Source: Aquilaria yunnanensis (Eukaryota; Streptophyta; Magnoliopsida; Malvales; Thymelaeaceae). From it: a stretch of DNA of 64,000 nt. A program made the position numbers and the translations under genes. Shown here piece by piece: positions 1-12,753 of this stretch (its first letter is position 1; each line of letters opens with the position of its first letter). The stretch covers positions 28,209,501 through 28,273,500 of the forward strand of contig CM077599.1 in NCBI GenBank assembly GCA_039654915.1, written 5' to 3'. The notes below the pieces were generated by a model. That model ran no database searches. It saw only the letters and a list, made by a program, of their open reading frames with translations, and was not told where the DNA came from.

Positions 1-1428
1 TTTGATACTGTGTTGGACCAATGATGGAAAGTCAAGGGACTGATTCATTTACTAACAATATTCAGATGGGAAACTGGCCCTGACCAAATTTTATTAGTTC
101 ATTGATGAGGTTATTGTAATACTGCAAACCCTTTAGATTAACAGGCCTTCTTCCATCTGAAAAAAAGAACAATTTCAAGTAAGTCTAGAGAAATTTGCAA
201 AACAACTTTATGTAAAAGTGAGTAGAAAACAAATATACTAGCCAACATGGAATGAGTCTCAACCAAGAGATCGAAAATCTGTAGACATTCAAGTCCAAAT
301 CTGCTATGAGCTGGACATCTTCCCGCAAGAGACACAAGAAACCTGACATCCATCAATCTCCAACTATTAAGTTCGTGAAGTCCGATGTTATGCTCAGTAA
401 ATGGACCATCTTAAACTAATATGATCATTGTAAAAATGCCTGAAGATGTAAAACCTCGTCAAGTTTCCAACCAAAGTATGTCATCTAGGGGTACTTTTTG
501 CTTGTGCAACTTCATAGGCTCTTAAACCATATTTTTATCAAGAAGAAAAGAGGCATAAAGTTCCCTTGTACTTGTGATATGAATCATAAGCTATGTCCCC
601 TGTGGCTCCATGTGTATACCCTAAAGAAAAAGGATTAATTATTAGAAGTATGGATCAGTTGTCAGATAATACCCCAACCTAAAATCCCAATGCAGTAAAA
701 ATTTATGAACTTCAAATGAACATTTATATAGATCTCAACTCTTAAGTAAAATTGAAAACCCCCATTTTATGCTCCAAACTAATGAAGTGAAGACATTCAT
801 TTATGCTAGTTATTCAAGCCTCAACCCAACCATCAGAACATATGGGAAATGGCCAAGACCTGTCAATGGATGTCACCAAACTTGAAGAAGACAATCATAT
901 GCTGTGTTTAATCATCTTTAACAAAAATAAAATCAAACATATAACGCGCACAAACAATGTATCTTGGTCTTAAGCCAATAGAAAGCAATCAAGCAAAACA
1001 AATCCTTTAGGCAGAAGCTCAAAATTCCCATACTTTTATCTCACTGGTTTAAGCTAGAAACTTGAACACAAGACGAAGCTTTCATCTTTGGCACCAAATA
1101 TCCAATCCACCATGGAACATAATCTCTAACCAAAAAGTAAGCCTTGAAGCTTTGGAAATGTCAAATCATACCAGCATGAGCAAAGGTATCCCAGATGCTA
1201 GGAGTTCTCCCATCTTGGTTTGCTGCCCCTGCAACCTGAAGGCAATAGTGACTCGATGAAACTAAAAGGAAATTGGGACTTGCTGACAAGCGGAAGTTCC
1301 TGCTCTAAAGACAAACCCAGGTGAGAAGTCATATCTGTCGTAGTTTTCAGCACTATGCCACCAAGTGCTTCAACTGCTAAGTAACTTGCCGCGAAAATTA
1401 GCAGCAGGTGTGCAACTGAGCTGGGCAT
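1..1428 (-). pseudogene. GH1 beta-glucosidase pseudogene, 5' partial (exons 1-5)
   Basis: This is a diverged direct duplicate of the intact beta-glucosidase at 15563-18868. Exon equivalents are exon 1 ending at 1428, exon 2 1172-1235, exon 3 565-620, exon 4 247-322 and exon 5 85-156; exons 2-5 keep the exact exon lengths of the intact gene. Lesions seen by comparison: an 8-bp insertion in exon 1 that shifts the frame; loss of the exon 1 donor through a deletion of about 54 bp between matching TCAG motifs; the exon 3 donor changed from GT to GG; and the exon 4 acceptor changed from AG to GG. The acceptor before exon 6 at the window edge is also altered. Exon 4 still reads as a diverged GH1 segment (YRFSISW). 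The rest of the copy lies left of the window. It cannot make a normal GH1 enzyme. Confidence 0.88.
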
Positions 1429-1880
1429 TCCTTCTTGTTATTATTATTTTTAATTTTCAAAATTGTTACCTTGCTCTGTTCTCCGGCAATAGTTTTTTAT
1501 GGAGGTTCTATTTTGCAGTAGAAAACAAAATTCTATCTCCCTTTCTCAATCACATGCGGCACAACCCCATAAATGAATAGATAATCTTGAACTCCGTTTA
1601 TGGGTTCATGGTGGCCTAAATACCAAGTTCACCCCTGTTCTTTAGTGAACCAGTTGGTAGCTCCCCCAACATTTTGGTAGCACAAATCGAATCCTAAACT
1701 ATAATGATAAGGAGTCGAGGACACTTTGCCTACTTGAGTACATTTTCCGTCAGTTACATAATAGAATTACATCTGATTACACAATTTAAAATTTCAAATC
1801 TCTAATTGCACAAGCCAACAACTTTAGTATTTAAATTGCAATTAAACATAGTCATTTAAGTTTTTTATTTCAATCATTTG
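1429..1880. other. Upstream flank of the beta-glucosidase pseudogene
   Basis: AT-rich DNA 5' of the pseudogene start. I see no convincing TATA box, ORF or repeat here. It is probably the remains of the duplicated promoter. Confidence 0.3.
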
Positions 1881-1934
1881 CATGCAAAATTTTGATTCTC
1901 ATCACTCAAGCAAAAATTTGATTTCAATATTTAG

Positions 1935-2172
1935 AGGCAGGGGTGGAGGTGGTGGGCTAGGAGGTGTTGGGAGGGGAGCTATGTTTGGTGGTGGTGCAGG
2001 AGTAGGTGGTGGGCTTAATAGGGGTGAACTCGGTGGTGGAGGAGGTGGGGATAGAGCCGGTACTCGGTAGTGGGTTTGGTGGAGGGGCAGGTGGTGGGTT
2101 TTGAGTGGGTGGTGGAGCAGAAGCTACTTGTGGTGGTGATTGTGTGTGTGTGTGTGTGGGGGGGGGGGGGGA
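1935..2172. repeat. G-rich low-complexity tract with (GT)n and poly-G
   Basis: Irregular GGT/GGA repeats run from about 1935. They end in a (GT) dinucleotide run and a run of about 14 G at 2158-2171. Both strands stay open by composition: glycine-rich on plus, proline-rich on minus. I treat it as a minisatellite-like tract rather than a gene. Confidence 0.75.
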
Positions 2173-2180
2173 CACTTGGT

Positions 2181-4880
2181 GGCAACAACGGTTTGTTTGG
2201 TTGTCACAATAATTTATTTATTTTTCAAAAAATATGTATATAACTTTTTTATTCTACATTGCGGTAGTTTGCTTCAATGAGCACGTGACAAGCATATAAG
2301 AGTACTTTTTTTTTTTTTTTTAAAAAAAAATATTTATAGAACTTTTTTCTTTCGTTTTTTGCTTTACAAAATGGGAAAAATAATAAATTTAATTTATTTT
2401 GAAAAAAATTATTCAACTGATATTTGGGATGATAAATTCTTAATTTTTAAATTATAGAAAGTGTGCATAAAAATAAAAAATAAATTTATTATTAATAATG
2501 AAACTTTAAGTGCCATGCTGAATCCAATCATGCATTGAGGGGTAAATCGTTTATGAGGAGATTGATAGGGGTAATAGAATTACCAAAACCTAAATTGTTG
2601 GGTTCAAGTCTAGTTGGAGGTTGAAGAATAACAGTTTTTGGTTGACTTGAACCTAACTTGATTTCAGCTGTAACTTTAATTTGGGTTATATTATGTTGAA
2701 ACGCGAACAACCAAACAAGTCGAATAGGTAAATTCTAAGCTCACATCTATAATATTTTCTCTAGATAATTTACATCTTTCTATTATAATAAAAATAAAGT
2801 TCAGACATTTGGCTTTTAAAATTAATTATAATTTATTTAATATATATTTAAAAAAAAAACAAAAGGGACGTGAAGAAATCGAGAAGGGAGGTTGTATCGG
2901 TAGCAGTTGAGGGTAAGAGGGGGCGGATGATATTTTGAAGGTGGGGAGGCAAAGGAAAGGGGAGGTGGCAGTCTTAAAGGAGGTGGAGGCTTGGATTAAA
3001 GATAGTGACCTAAGTGGAGGAGACAAAATATTAAAGTGCAAAAGATAAAAATTAGAACTTAAGTGACAATCATGTGTTTTTTTTCCTTTTTAAATGGACG
3101 TAAGTTAAGTGAAATGGGTAAAGCATCCTGGTCATCATAATTCAGGGTTTAATTCATACAACCAAAATATTCAAAGGAGTCAACATTCGAGCCACTGTGG
3201 TACAAGAGTGTTCTAGGTGTTTAGGCTTTGAGAATATGAATGAGGTGCTTATAGATGATGGCACTCGCAGATACAATACAACTAATCAAACATGAGCACA
3301 TGTCGGTCCTCATTGATCAACATGTTGGCTGTAAAAGTTTACATAGAGGGCTTTTAATTTTTATAGGGCTAATTACGGCCTCTAAAATTTAGATTTGATA
3401 TTAAAGTTACATTATTGAAATAAATTTGTACTTTTTTTACACTTTTAAGGAAAAAAAAACTTTTAAAACATTAATTTAAACTATATGATAATCATATTTC
3501 AGCAATTTCAATCTATCTAGTATTTTTTGAATTTATTTAACATTAAAACATACTATTTTGCATTTATCAAATGGAAGCATAGATAATTTTGACTGTCCAT
3601 TAACCATGAAAAAAAATACCATACAGATTAAAATTACTAGAAGATGAAAATCATACAGTTTAAATTAAGATTTCATATTTTTTTTTCCTGAAAAGCAGTA
3701 TCAAGAAAGGGATGCCTTTCCTTCATATTCCCGACTTATTTATTGTTGATGATGCATGGCAGCATTTGTTGGGCTTAGCGCTGCAACTTGGTTAACTTGG
3801 TTATGGATGGGTTCTAATACTCCCCCGCACCTTAAGTAAGGACAACTTCCATTATGTTTGCCAGCCTTCAAAATCGAATTAACAACTGTAGTAAGAGCTA
3901 TCTAGTTTCCCAATTGCAATTATTGTACATCTTAATTTTGTTAGATTGTTTGCAGCTTCTTTCAACCTTGCAAAAAGATCGAATCCTTTATATTTTTTAA
4001 GTCAGGTAAGTTTAGTCCATGTAGCTTTTGCCAAAATGGAGAGTTTTGCTCCCTGCTTAGTGGTGGTTGTAGCTTAGCAGTAAATCTCTCTATTGCATGA
4101 ATTCTGATTAACAAAAAAGAAAATTTTTGGACCGTGAAAAAAAGGGAGCATATATTTTGATCCCTTAAGGAGTAACTGTAATATCAATTAAAGTTTGGGG
4201 GTTAATGTATATATGCTTCTTCTAAAACAATCAAAAGTCTTGATATATTCCTTTCATCCTAGATTCTTTGTAACATTTATTTACTATTTCAAGCTATCCC
4301 AAAATTTTTTTACAAAATTTTCATTTTTAGTAAAATGTTTTACCATATTATCCTTTAAACTATCATTTTAATACTTTTTTCTATTTTTCTTCATTTACAT
4401 GAAAAAATAGAAGGATGAAAATAGAAATAATACAATTTTTTTTACTTTTTCTTAATATTCATGTCAAATGCAAATGTTTCAAAGAACCTGAGATGAAGGA
4501 GTAATAGTTAATGCTCCTATTTGTATTTGTCATTTTCTTTATTTTTTAACACAACTAAAATCTTAAAATTTGTAGTTGTTATTAAAAGGTTGAAGGTTTA
4601 ATAATTTGTCCATCTTTGCCTCAATTTCATCTCATCTTATAAAAAAAGAAAAATTGCATATTCAACCCCATTGTCCATTATTTGTTTGAAAGTGATATCA
4701 TATTAGGCTTAGGCTCAGAACTTCAGCAGCTTATGACAAGTATGTTATAGAAGGCTATAATGTGCTTCTATGAGAATTTCTCATAAGTTTGGTCCACTAA
4801 AGACATGTTCAAGGACCTAGTAGTCATAAGATCCATAATTGACAAGGTTATTAATGATAGAGTTGAATGAGGAATGAAGA
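2181..4880. other. AT-rich intergenic DNA
   Basis: Many homopolymer A/T runs and no reading frame with a recognisable domain. The segment 2860-3010 is purine-rich and opens a short minus-strand frame by composition only. Around 3790-3840 there is a phrase (tctaatactcccccgca) that I associate with old retrotransposon sequence, but nothing can be assigned. Confidence 0.4.
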
Positions 4881-4899
4881 ATAAAATACCCTAGCTACA

Positions 4900-6850
4900 G
4901 GATTCTGACCAAATTTTAGGAGAACCTCTTACCTTAACAGAGATGTCTTCAAACCTATAAGAGGTCCTAATAAAAAATTTATTCGTAATTCTGAGTACCT
5001 TTTTGAGCTTCATATACTCTTCTTGATCCTATATTGACCTAATTATTAGAAGGTTTCCCCAGACACAACTTTGAGGCTCTCTAACATTATCCTCCATTGT
5101 AGGTTTAGCCATCTCTAGGGTCTTTCATAGCCAACTCACCCCTCAGTGGCTATTAACTTGGTATTATATATGGAAAACCAAAAATGGTTAAAGATCGGGA
5201 GATTGAGTGTTAACAATAAGACTGGCCAAGAAAAGGTAAGGGATGATGCCATAACATGAGTAGAGAGATTTCCCCCATTTGATTTCGAAGGTCTCAACCA
5301 ACGATCTAGGTTGAAAAGGCAAGTTTGCATCCCTTGCCATGCAACTTGGCACAACAAGAAGCCCCTGCATTTATGACTAATTTGTAATTTAACACCCTGA
5401 AACACACCCTACTAAATGAACTGTGGGAACAACTATGTCAAAAGGGGCAAAGAGCCATTAGGGGGATACAACTAGACCAACTCTTATGCCTTAAGGAGAA
5501 GTAAATCAACCAAAAAACAAGTGAAAGAAAGACAAAATTGTGAAGGAGCTGGAGGTCAGTAACATTAACATAGTCCTCCAGTGTGTGGATGAGATAGAGG
5601 AAAGGCTAAAGGAGAAGTGCTTAAGGGAAGAGCATAGAGCCACCAATGAGCCATTGTCGTATGTTAGCTACATGCGCCTTCAGCCTTCCATGGATGAGAT
5701 TTGAAATGCTCCTATACCCTTTGGCTTCCTAATGCCAAAGTTAGATTTGTATGACAGCCTGACAGATCCAATCAATCATCAAGAAAGGTACAACACGATG
5801 AAGAACCTAGAGGCACTAGTGACGCCATCATGTACAAGGCCATCAACTTGATGCCATAGGAGTAACTTCAACGTGGTTTAGGACATCGAAGAAGGAAATT
5901 TTTGCCTTTCTTAATGAGTTATCTGAAGAGTTCCTCCACAGTTCATAGGGAGTCATTTCTTGAAGAAAACGACCAACTAGCTTCGCCAACCAACTTCAAG
6001 ATGTCAAGTAGGAGAAGAATGAGTCCATCTAGGACTATCTATGCTATTCAACTCGGAGGCCCTTCAAATCCCTAACCTCTCTCTGGACATCAAATTACTA
6101 GCCTTGACTAAGGGTATCTTCTTGAAGTTACATTTCCTCTGGTCCATCTAAGAAAATCCAATAAAGAGCATAAAAGAGTTCTATAATAGGGCTTACCATA
6201 ATGTCTAGGTAGAGGATACAAACTGCCAGAACAAGAAGAATGGGTCATTGAAGGATTAGACTAACAAGTAACAAGATAGTAGGAAGGAGAAGGAGAGGCT
6301 GCCAAGTTCGGTGTACACACCTCTTAGGGTCATCAAGGCAAACATTCTCTACTTCTTGGAATGCAGAAATATGGTGATTAAGTGGCTCCATCCAATCACC
6401 ACCAAATTCTTAAATGATTGGAAAAAGTACTTTAGATATCACAAGGATTATGAGCATGATATGGAGACATGCAAGGTGCTCAAGGCATTTTTGGAAGAGT
6501 TGGTCCATGAGGGTAAATTAAGAGAATTTATTTGCGATGCCTCCCCCATCAGATGGGGGGCACAAGAGCCCCAGCGGGAGGACCAAGATAGGGACCATAA
6601 GGGAGAATAAGGATGTAGAGGAAAGTCCTCTAGCGTAAGGGATTGTGACTATGATGCCCCAGCCAAGTTCATAGAGATGATCATGGTTCTGAGGATGCCT
6701 CTGGGAGAAAAAGAAAAGAAAGTGAGATGGTGGAGGTCAGACATGTAGTTGAAATAGAAGACGGGTCCTACATCCTAGTCCTATAAAACAAGTGGAGAAT
6801 AAAAGGAGAACTATGTTTCTAATATACTTTTGTTCAAACATGTTGCTTCT
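4900..6850 (+). mobile_element. Degenerate Tat-type Ty3/gypsy fragment A (LTR end, leader, gag)
   Basis: The stretch about 4940-5170 closely parallels 57230-57470: an 'accTATAAgaggtcct' TATA-like site, then a leader ending in a decayed primer-binding motif (acttggtattatatatggaaaacc). Gag-like coding follows on the plus strand, broken by many stops. The last part keeps an open frame (6311-6610). I infer a 5' LTR end plus gag of a Tat-lineage element whose pol is missing here. Boundaries are approximate. Confidence 0.6.
6311..6610 (+). pseudogene. Tat-type gag C-terminal fragment
   Basis: An open frame of 99 codons contains the pattern K-Y-F-R-Y-H-K-D-Y-E-H-D-M-E-T-C followed by FLEELVHEGKLREFI. 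This matches the gag segment common in plant Tat-lineage gypsy elements, where a C-x-F/Y-H-x-D-x-G-H-x-T-x-x-C zinc-binding stretch precedes 'LK-x-E-I-E-x-L-I-x-x-G-x-L-x-E-F/Y'. The first Cys and the Gly are replaced. A sister copy with FLEELVQEGKLQEYI occurs near 58750. It is a relic inside fragment A, not a host gene. Confidence 0.6.
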
Positions 6851-7719
6851 TAATACTTGTTTGTTGCACATTTTGGTAAATATATGTAGTAGGAAATAGG
6901 CTCAATACGGGGCCCAAAACAACTAAATCCCTATTTGATATATCCACAATAAAGAAGTCCAATGAGCTAACAATGGAACTTCCATCTCAAAGGAAAATGA
7001 GATCCCGAAATCACTAGATTAGCTAGAGGATTCTTATCCAATAGCTATTTACTCAGATCTCTCCTAGCTTTACAAACACTTCCAATTGCCAATTTTGAGG
7101 TACGACATTTTAACTATTTACCAAAAATCTAACTTTGATTGTCAGAAAGTTTCCTCCGAGAAAACATCCTGAGGCTCTGACATTGTCTTTATATGTAGAA
7201 TTCTCTTTCGGATTCACAGCACCTCTAAACCAGGCCCATATGATCCCTTCAACTATCAACTTGACACCATCTGTGAGAAATGTGATGGACATTCAGAGGT
7301 CATACATGGAAAACCAAGACCAACTGGATAACGACTAGAAGAACTGTCGCCCCATTGAGTCTGTAAGGCTCACAAGTGATAAGGCCCACCAAAGGGTCGA
7401 CCTCAAAGAGCCAACGGTAGCTTGGAGGGATCCCCGTAAAGGGAAAGGCCCCTCACCATTAAATGATGACCAATTCCAAACCCTATAACATGCATTATTT
7501 CAGCAACTTAAATTGATGCTGTAGCAGGATATTCGAAGGACTTTGCCCAGGGCACCAGAAGAAGCCACTGAGAGCTATCTGGCTCCTATGGAGCCTCATC
7601 AAACCCTTCATCAAGATCCATTCTTAAGGGCATGGGCCTCTAAGCCCCCGATATCCTTGGATTGATCTGATAACCCTAAAGGCAACGACATCAATGCTAT
7701 TCTGCAAAGACTTGATCAA

Positions 7720-8770
7720 ATGAAACAACATATGCGAGCCCTTGAACTTTTAAGGAAAATCCTTAGACTTGGCATTGACATCGAATACATGTGGCTTTAT
7801 TTTTTTACGGATGAGATAATGCGCTTGCCTCTGAAAGGTTCTACATGCTCAAGATTGACTTATATGATGACCTTAATGACTGAGTTAATCATCTATAAAG
7901 ATATGTCACCTCTATAAGATCATGTGTCGAGCCTTCAGTTCAACATTGACAAGAGCCGCTGCCTCTTGGTTCGGGACCAATTAAAGGCATTTTTTTTCCT
8001 TATCTAAGGATCTCTCCCAAGCTTTTCTTCACTACTTCTTAGGGAGTCATCCAACTTCTAAGACTGTGGCCTATCTTTTGAAAATCTGATAAAGCTATGA
8101 TGAGTCCCTGAGAGATTTCATCAAAAGGTTCAATGCTGAGGCCGTTCAAGTGAAAGGACTGCCCCCGAAGTTACACACGGTCACCATCACCCCAGGACTG
8201 GCACGAGATTTGAGGCTAGCCTGGGACATTCATAGGAACTTTATAAAGGACATAGAAGAATTCCTTGACCAGGCTACCCAATACATGCATGCCGAAAAAC
8301 TCAACCGACCACCTGTACTAAAGGAGCAACCAAGGGGTAGATATAACGGGGCCAATAAGAGAAGTATGACAAGGAGTGCTCATGAATATAGCTGGTTCTC
8401 CCACCATTGAAAGAGACTAGATCGAGCATTTTGTACACTCTGTAAAAAAAACTAAGTTCCTAGGTGGCCACCACCAATGCAGCCCTCGAACAAGAGGGAC
8501 ACATGAAAATATTGCAAATGCCTTAAAGACAAAGAGTATGATACTGAAGAATGCTAACAGCTGAAAAAACTCCTTAAAGAGATGATTCAAGTAGGGAGGC
8601 TAAAAGAATATTTATTTAGACAGTCATCCCCTTGTCAAAAATAGAATGAAAGGCCCCGTAGAAAGAACAATGATGAAGACTGCAACCAAGAATGGAGGCC
8701 AGAAAAACAATGATCTCCCCTAAGGGACCATAGGAATCTTGAGCCACTAGTCAGAATCATCCATATGATT
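7720..8770 (+). pseudogene. Tat-type gag relic
   Basis: Broken gag. Readable stretches include 7720-7917 and 8150-8410, the latter with KGLPPKLHTVTITPGLARD and 'EEFLDQATQYMHAEKLNRP', matching the end of the plant retrotransposon gag domain (the usual 'L-x-x-R-A-x-x-Y-x-x-A-E'). A zinc-finger-like remnant follows to about 8640. Stops and frame changes are frequent. Confidence 0.55.
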
Positions 8771-8831
8771 ACCAAAAAGGAATAGTTTGTGACATGAAAA
8801 AAGACAAGAATAAGGAGTTGCTCAATTAGAT

Positions 8832-9125
8832 GTGACTAGCCCAGGAAAAGTCTTGACTAGGACCGATGGTTGCAGGGTGCACGTCCCACAAATGGATCTA
8901 CTAGTATTCAGGGCCTGGATCAATAATTTCAACATTGAAAAAGTCTATTTAGATATCGAAGCTACCGTGAATCTCATCTTCACTGACCCGTTGGAAAAAA
9001 AAATCAAGGTTAAAATGTTCTCTTCATCCTCTATGTTAGGGCATACCTTCGGGGTAGGTAGAAAGGAGGTCCTCACACTCGGAACCATTAATCTACTCCT
9101 TAAGCTAGTGGACACGGATAAATAA
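8832..9125 (+). pseudogene. Retropepsin-like protease relic
   Basis: Open stretch of 97 codons. VYLDIEATVNLIF aligns with the plant gypsy protease core 'V-L-V-D-T/S-G-S-S-A-D-I-L-F'. The catalytic D-S/T-G triplet has become D-I-E, so activity is not expected. Confidence 0.5.
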
Positions 9126-9599
9126 GGAAGGGCTACTTGTGACTCTCACACAACAGAATTTCTGGTGTTGGACATCCTTTCATTCTACAACGCCATATTT
9201 AGCAGGCCAGCTTAGGTACAATTTCATATTTGATGTGATGTTAGATGGCTAATAACGCTTTTTGGGAGCCCTGTTGAAGACGCCACCATCTTTACCAGGC
9301 ATCAATCTGTTGGAATTATGTGGCTACTCTATAGAGGCCAAAAGATGACAAACTTGTGGCGAAGAAGAAAATAGAGCAAACCTAGGAGAATGAAGTTAGC
9401 ACGACAATGTCTAAGGATGCTGAGATGTAGAAGTAGCCTGCGGTAAGACAGCAGTTCATTTAGTTCCTAAAAAAATATAGATGTCTTTGCTTGGTCCCCC
9501 TAGTGGGATGTTAAGAATAAGCCTAGAAATTATCACACAAAAATTACAATTAAACCCCACTACCTGACTAATATAGTAGAAGAAGCAAAATATGGCACC

Positions 9600-11095
9600 T
9601 AAAGGGTAAGACTTTGCCAAAGAAGAAGTTGAAATACTGCTAAGGGAGGATATCATACGAGAAGTACGATACCTCAAATGGTTTACCAAAGTTGTCTTGG
9701 TGAGAAAAGAAAATGGCAAATGGCGCATGTGCATCAATTATACAAATCTTAACGATGTTAACCCAAAGGCCCATATCCACTACCTTCCATAGACCAATTG
9801 GTTGATGCCAAATTTATGGATGACATGATCGTCAAAAGCCAAGTAATAGAACGTCACTTCGATGACCTTCATGAAACCTTTCAAAGAATACACCAGTTCA
9901 ACATGAGACTCAACCCTAGGAAATAGACCTTTTGAGTAGAAGTTGTAAAATTTCTTACATACATAGTCTCTAAAAGGAGGATTGTTGTGAACCCAGAAAA
10001 AATAAAGGCTATCCTTGCAATGCTTGACCCCCAGAATAAAAAGGACGTCCAGAAGATGGCTGGAAGGTTAACAGCACTCGGATGATTCATGTCACGATTT
10101 GGAGATCATTGTAAGCCTTTCCTCCATATACTTAACAAAGAAACAATATTCAAGTGGGTTGACAAATGCTGTAAAGCTTTCAAATAGATTAAAGATTATC
10201 TATGACACCTCCCCACACTAAAGCAGCCAAGGCCCGACTAGCCCATTGTGCTCTACTTAGCTGTAATAGAAGGCTCTATTAGTGCTGTACTTATATGGGA
10301 GCATGAGGTAGAGCAATGACTTGTATACTATGTTAGTTGAATTCTCCAAAGGGTAGAATCCATGTACCTTACACTCCAGAAAGTAATCTTAGCCCTCGTC
10401 ATGGCTTCTAAAAAATTGCAACCATACTTTCAGATGCACCGTATTATAGACTGTACAGAGCTACCCTTACGGGACATACTACAAAAGCCAGATAAGTCTG
10501 GTGGACTTTCTAAGTGATGCATTGAGTTAGGAGAGTATGACATTAGTTATAAGCCTCGAAAGGCCATCAAAGCACAAGACATGACAGATTTTGTCACCAA
10601 AATGACGCCACCAGAAACAAGTAAAGACAAGCAGCAAAAAGAGATCCTACTCTAGGAAATGTATGTTGACAGGACCTCCGGACCTAAAAATCGAGGAGTC
10701 GGCATCATCCTAAAAGACCAATAGGCATAGAAGCAGCTTTAAGAATCAAATTTCAATTTCTTGTTATAAATAACATCATTGAATACGAAGCCTTCTTAGT
10801 GGGGTTATGGATGGTTAGTCAGGAGAAGGTATGATGCTTATAAATATACAACGACCCATAGCTAATAGTGAACTAGGTCACCATAGTGGCAAGAGCAAAA
10901 GAACTTACTCTTTGCAAATACCTAAAAATGGCAAAGGATTTGATGAGAATGTTTAATCATGTGCAGGTTCAGAAGATCCCACGGGCCTTTAACACAAGGG
11001 AAGACACCTTTTTCAGAAGGCTGAAAATAGGTTTTGATAGAAGAACTCATAGAATCGTCAATCTACTAGATAAGGTATATGGCTTCCAAAGATGA
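9600..11095 (+). pseudogene. Reverse transcriptase / RNase H relic with internal RT deletion
   Basis: Frames around 9610-9770 show RT finger motifs (VVLVRKENGKWRMCINYTNLN). At about 9795-9815 the reading jumps from the 'ID-QLVDA' region straight to FMDDMIVKS, the active-site motif, so about 80 residues of the RT palm are missing. RT thumb and connection motifs follow to about 10200 and RNase-H-like sequence to 10600. A further RNase H-type segment runs from about 10655 (MYVDRTSGPKNRGVGIIL) to 11070 (KDLMRMFNHVQVQKIPR), as is usual in Tat elements. Many stops. Confidence 0.6.
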
Positions 11096-11289
11096 CTAGA
11101 AGAAGCCGATCAAACTTTACTTAGAAATCGGGACCCTAAATGGAACACCCAAGGAAAAAAGAAGGATCAAGATTCAAGAAAGAAGATTTGTTATAATCGG
11201 GGATGAATTATATAAACGAGGGTTTGCTTCTCCACTACAGTGATGTTTAATACCCCAAGAAAGACAAAAGGTTATCTAGGAAATCTACC

Positions 11290-12335
11290 AGGGAAATTGT
11301 AGAGCACATATTGGTGCCAACTCCCTAGCTAAAAAAACCTTGTGATAAGGCTACTTCTGGCCCATAATCCGAGGAGATGCAAGAAAGTTCATCTAGTGAT
11401 GCCACTCCTGTCAGCTCAACTCATGAGAGCAAAGGCTACCTTCCTCGGGAGCCTTTTTGGCTACTAATCCCAGGCATTTTATTATGTGAGGGTTAGACTT
11501 GATCGGGGTACTCCTCACGGTTTCTAGAAAGTTTAAATATTGCATCACGGTAGTCAATTACTTCACCAAGTGCATGGAAATAAAGCCTCTAGCCTCCATC
11601 ATGGCCTCACAAATCATTAAATTTTTATGGAAAAATATTATTTGTTGATTTGGGTACCTTCAAGCCACTGTCACTGATAACGAGAAGCAATTTGATAATC
11701 AACAGGCTCGCTAATTTGCAGAAAGAAAAGGTATCTGCCTCTACTTTGCACTCATATCCTATCCTTAATCAAATGGACAAGTAGAAGTAACCAATAGGAC
11801 TATCAAAGAGGGCTTGAAAAAGTGGCTGAGGGAAGCCAAAGGCAAGTGGGCAGAGGAGCTACCAAGTATTCTATAGGACTATAGAATGACACTTTGAGGG
11901 CTCACAGAAAAGTCTTCTTTCATGCTGGTTTATGGAACTGATGCTCTCATATCAGTAGAAATTTCCTACCCGATGTTACGAACCCAAAATATCACTTGAG
12001 TAAGAATGACAAAGCCTTTAAAGGAAACCTTGACTTACTAGGAGAGCTACAAAAAGACACAAGGGTATGCATGAGAGCTTTTAAGCAACGAATCACCCAA
12101 ATTCATGATGGGAAGGTTAAGAGGAAGAACGTATGAGTAAGAGACATGACCATCGTTAAGGTGGAACTAATTGGAAGAAATCCTAGGCATAAAACATTGA
12201 GGCCTAACTAAGATGGACTCTACTTAACCACAAGGAAAATCAGAGATTGAGTTTACGAGTTATCTAGCCCCGAAGGGAAAAAGCTGCCAAGAACTTATCA
12301 CTCAGATAATCTATTGCCTTACTTTGCATAATGAT
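11290..12335 (+). pseudogene. Integrase relic
   Basis: Broken frames show a zinc-binding remnant (GYFWP...CHSCQ), the core segment LDLIGVLLTVSRKFKY...VVNYFTKCMEIK, 'VTDNEKQFDN', and SNGQVEVTNRTIKEGLKKWL with the third catalytic Glu. The C-terminal region (YGTDALI, then GLTKMDST) continues to about 12330. It is interrupted by several stops. Confidence 0.6.
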
Positions 12336-12753
12336 GTTGTTTCACTTTAACAGATTTGCTATCCCTACACTTGCCTTTAAATAAAAGCACTCCTCCATAA
12401 TGATTTACAACTTTCACAAAGAACACAAGTCTTTTCTCTGAGCAATCTATGAAGCCTTCCCAATTACCTAAGAACATAGCCACTTATAAAGATAATAACC
12501 GAGGCATCACAGTGGAGTGGCCTCTCTAAAAACTAAGTACGCAAATCTTACAAACAAGAAAAAAGATCACTGCAAAAAATCACTCACACACAACAAGAAC
12601 TAAACCACATAAGAATTCATGCATATTTAAGCATTGTATCCAAAAAATTACCTTAAAAAATCAATATTTCATTTCCATTAAAAATTCAAATTACAAAAAG
12701 AATAACGAAGACTACAAGGAACTTAGAAGGGAGGGAATGAGTGACAGAGCCTC

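Larger units (their letters stand above)
6880..12350 (+). mobile_element. Degenerate Tat-type Ty3/gypsy element B (LTR end to integrase)
   Basis: Domain order gag, protease, reverse transcriptase, RNase H, integrase on the plus strand is diagnostic of Ty3/gypsy. About 7010-7270 reads as an LTR end and leader, with a decayed primer-binding-like motif (acttgacaccatctgtgagaa) comparable to the TGGCGCCGTCTGTGGGA site of Tat elements. All frames are interrupted by stops and small indels, so it is non-functional. It is followed by an antisense ORF at 12754-14560. The 3' LTR could not be delimited. Confidence 0.7.

Noticed and set aside
1882..2175. Glycine-rich (plus) and proline-rich (minus) open frames
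   Set aside because: Both follow from the GGT/GGA repeat composition; no signal peptide, domain or splice structure supports a gene.
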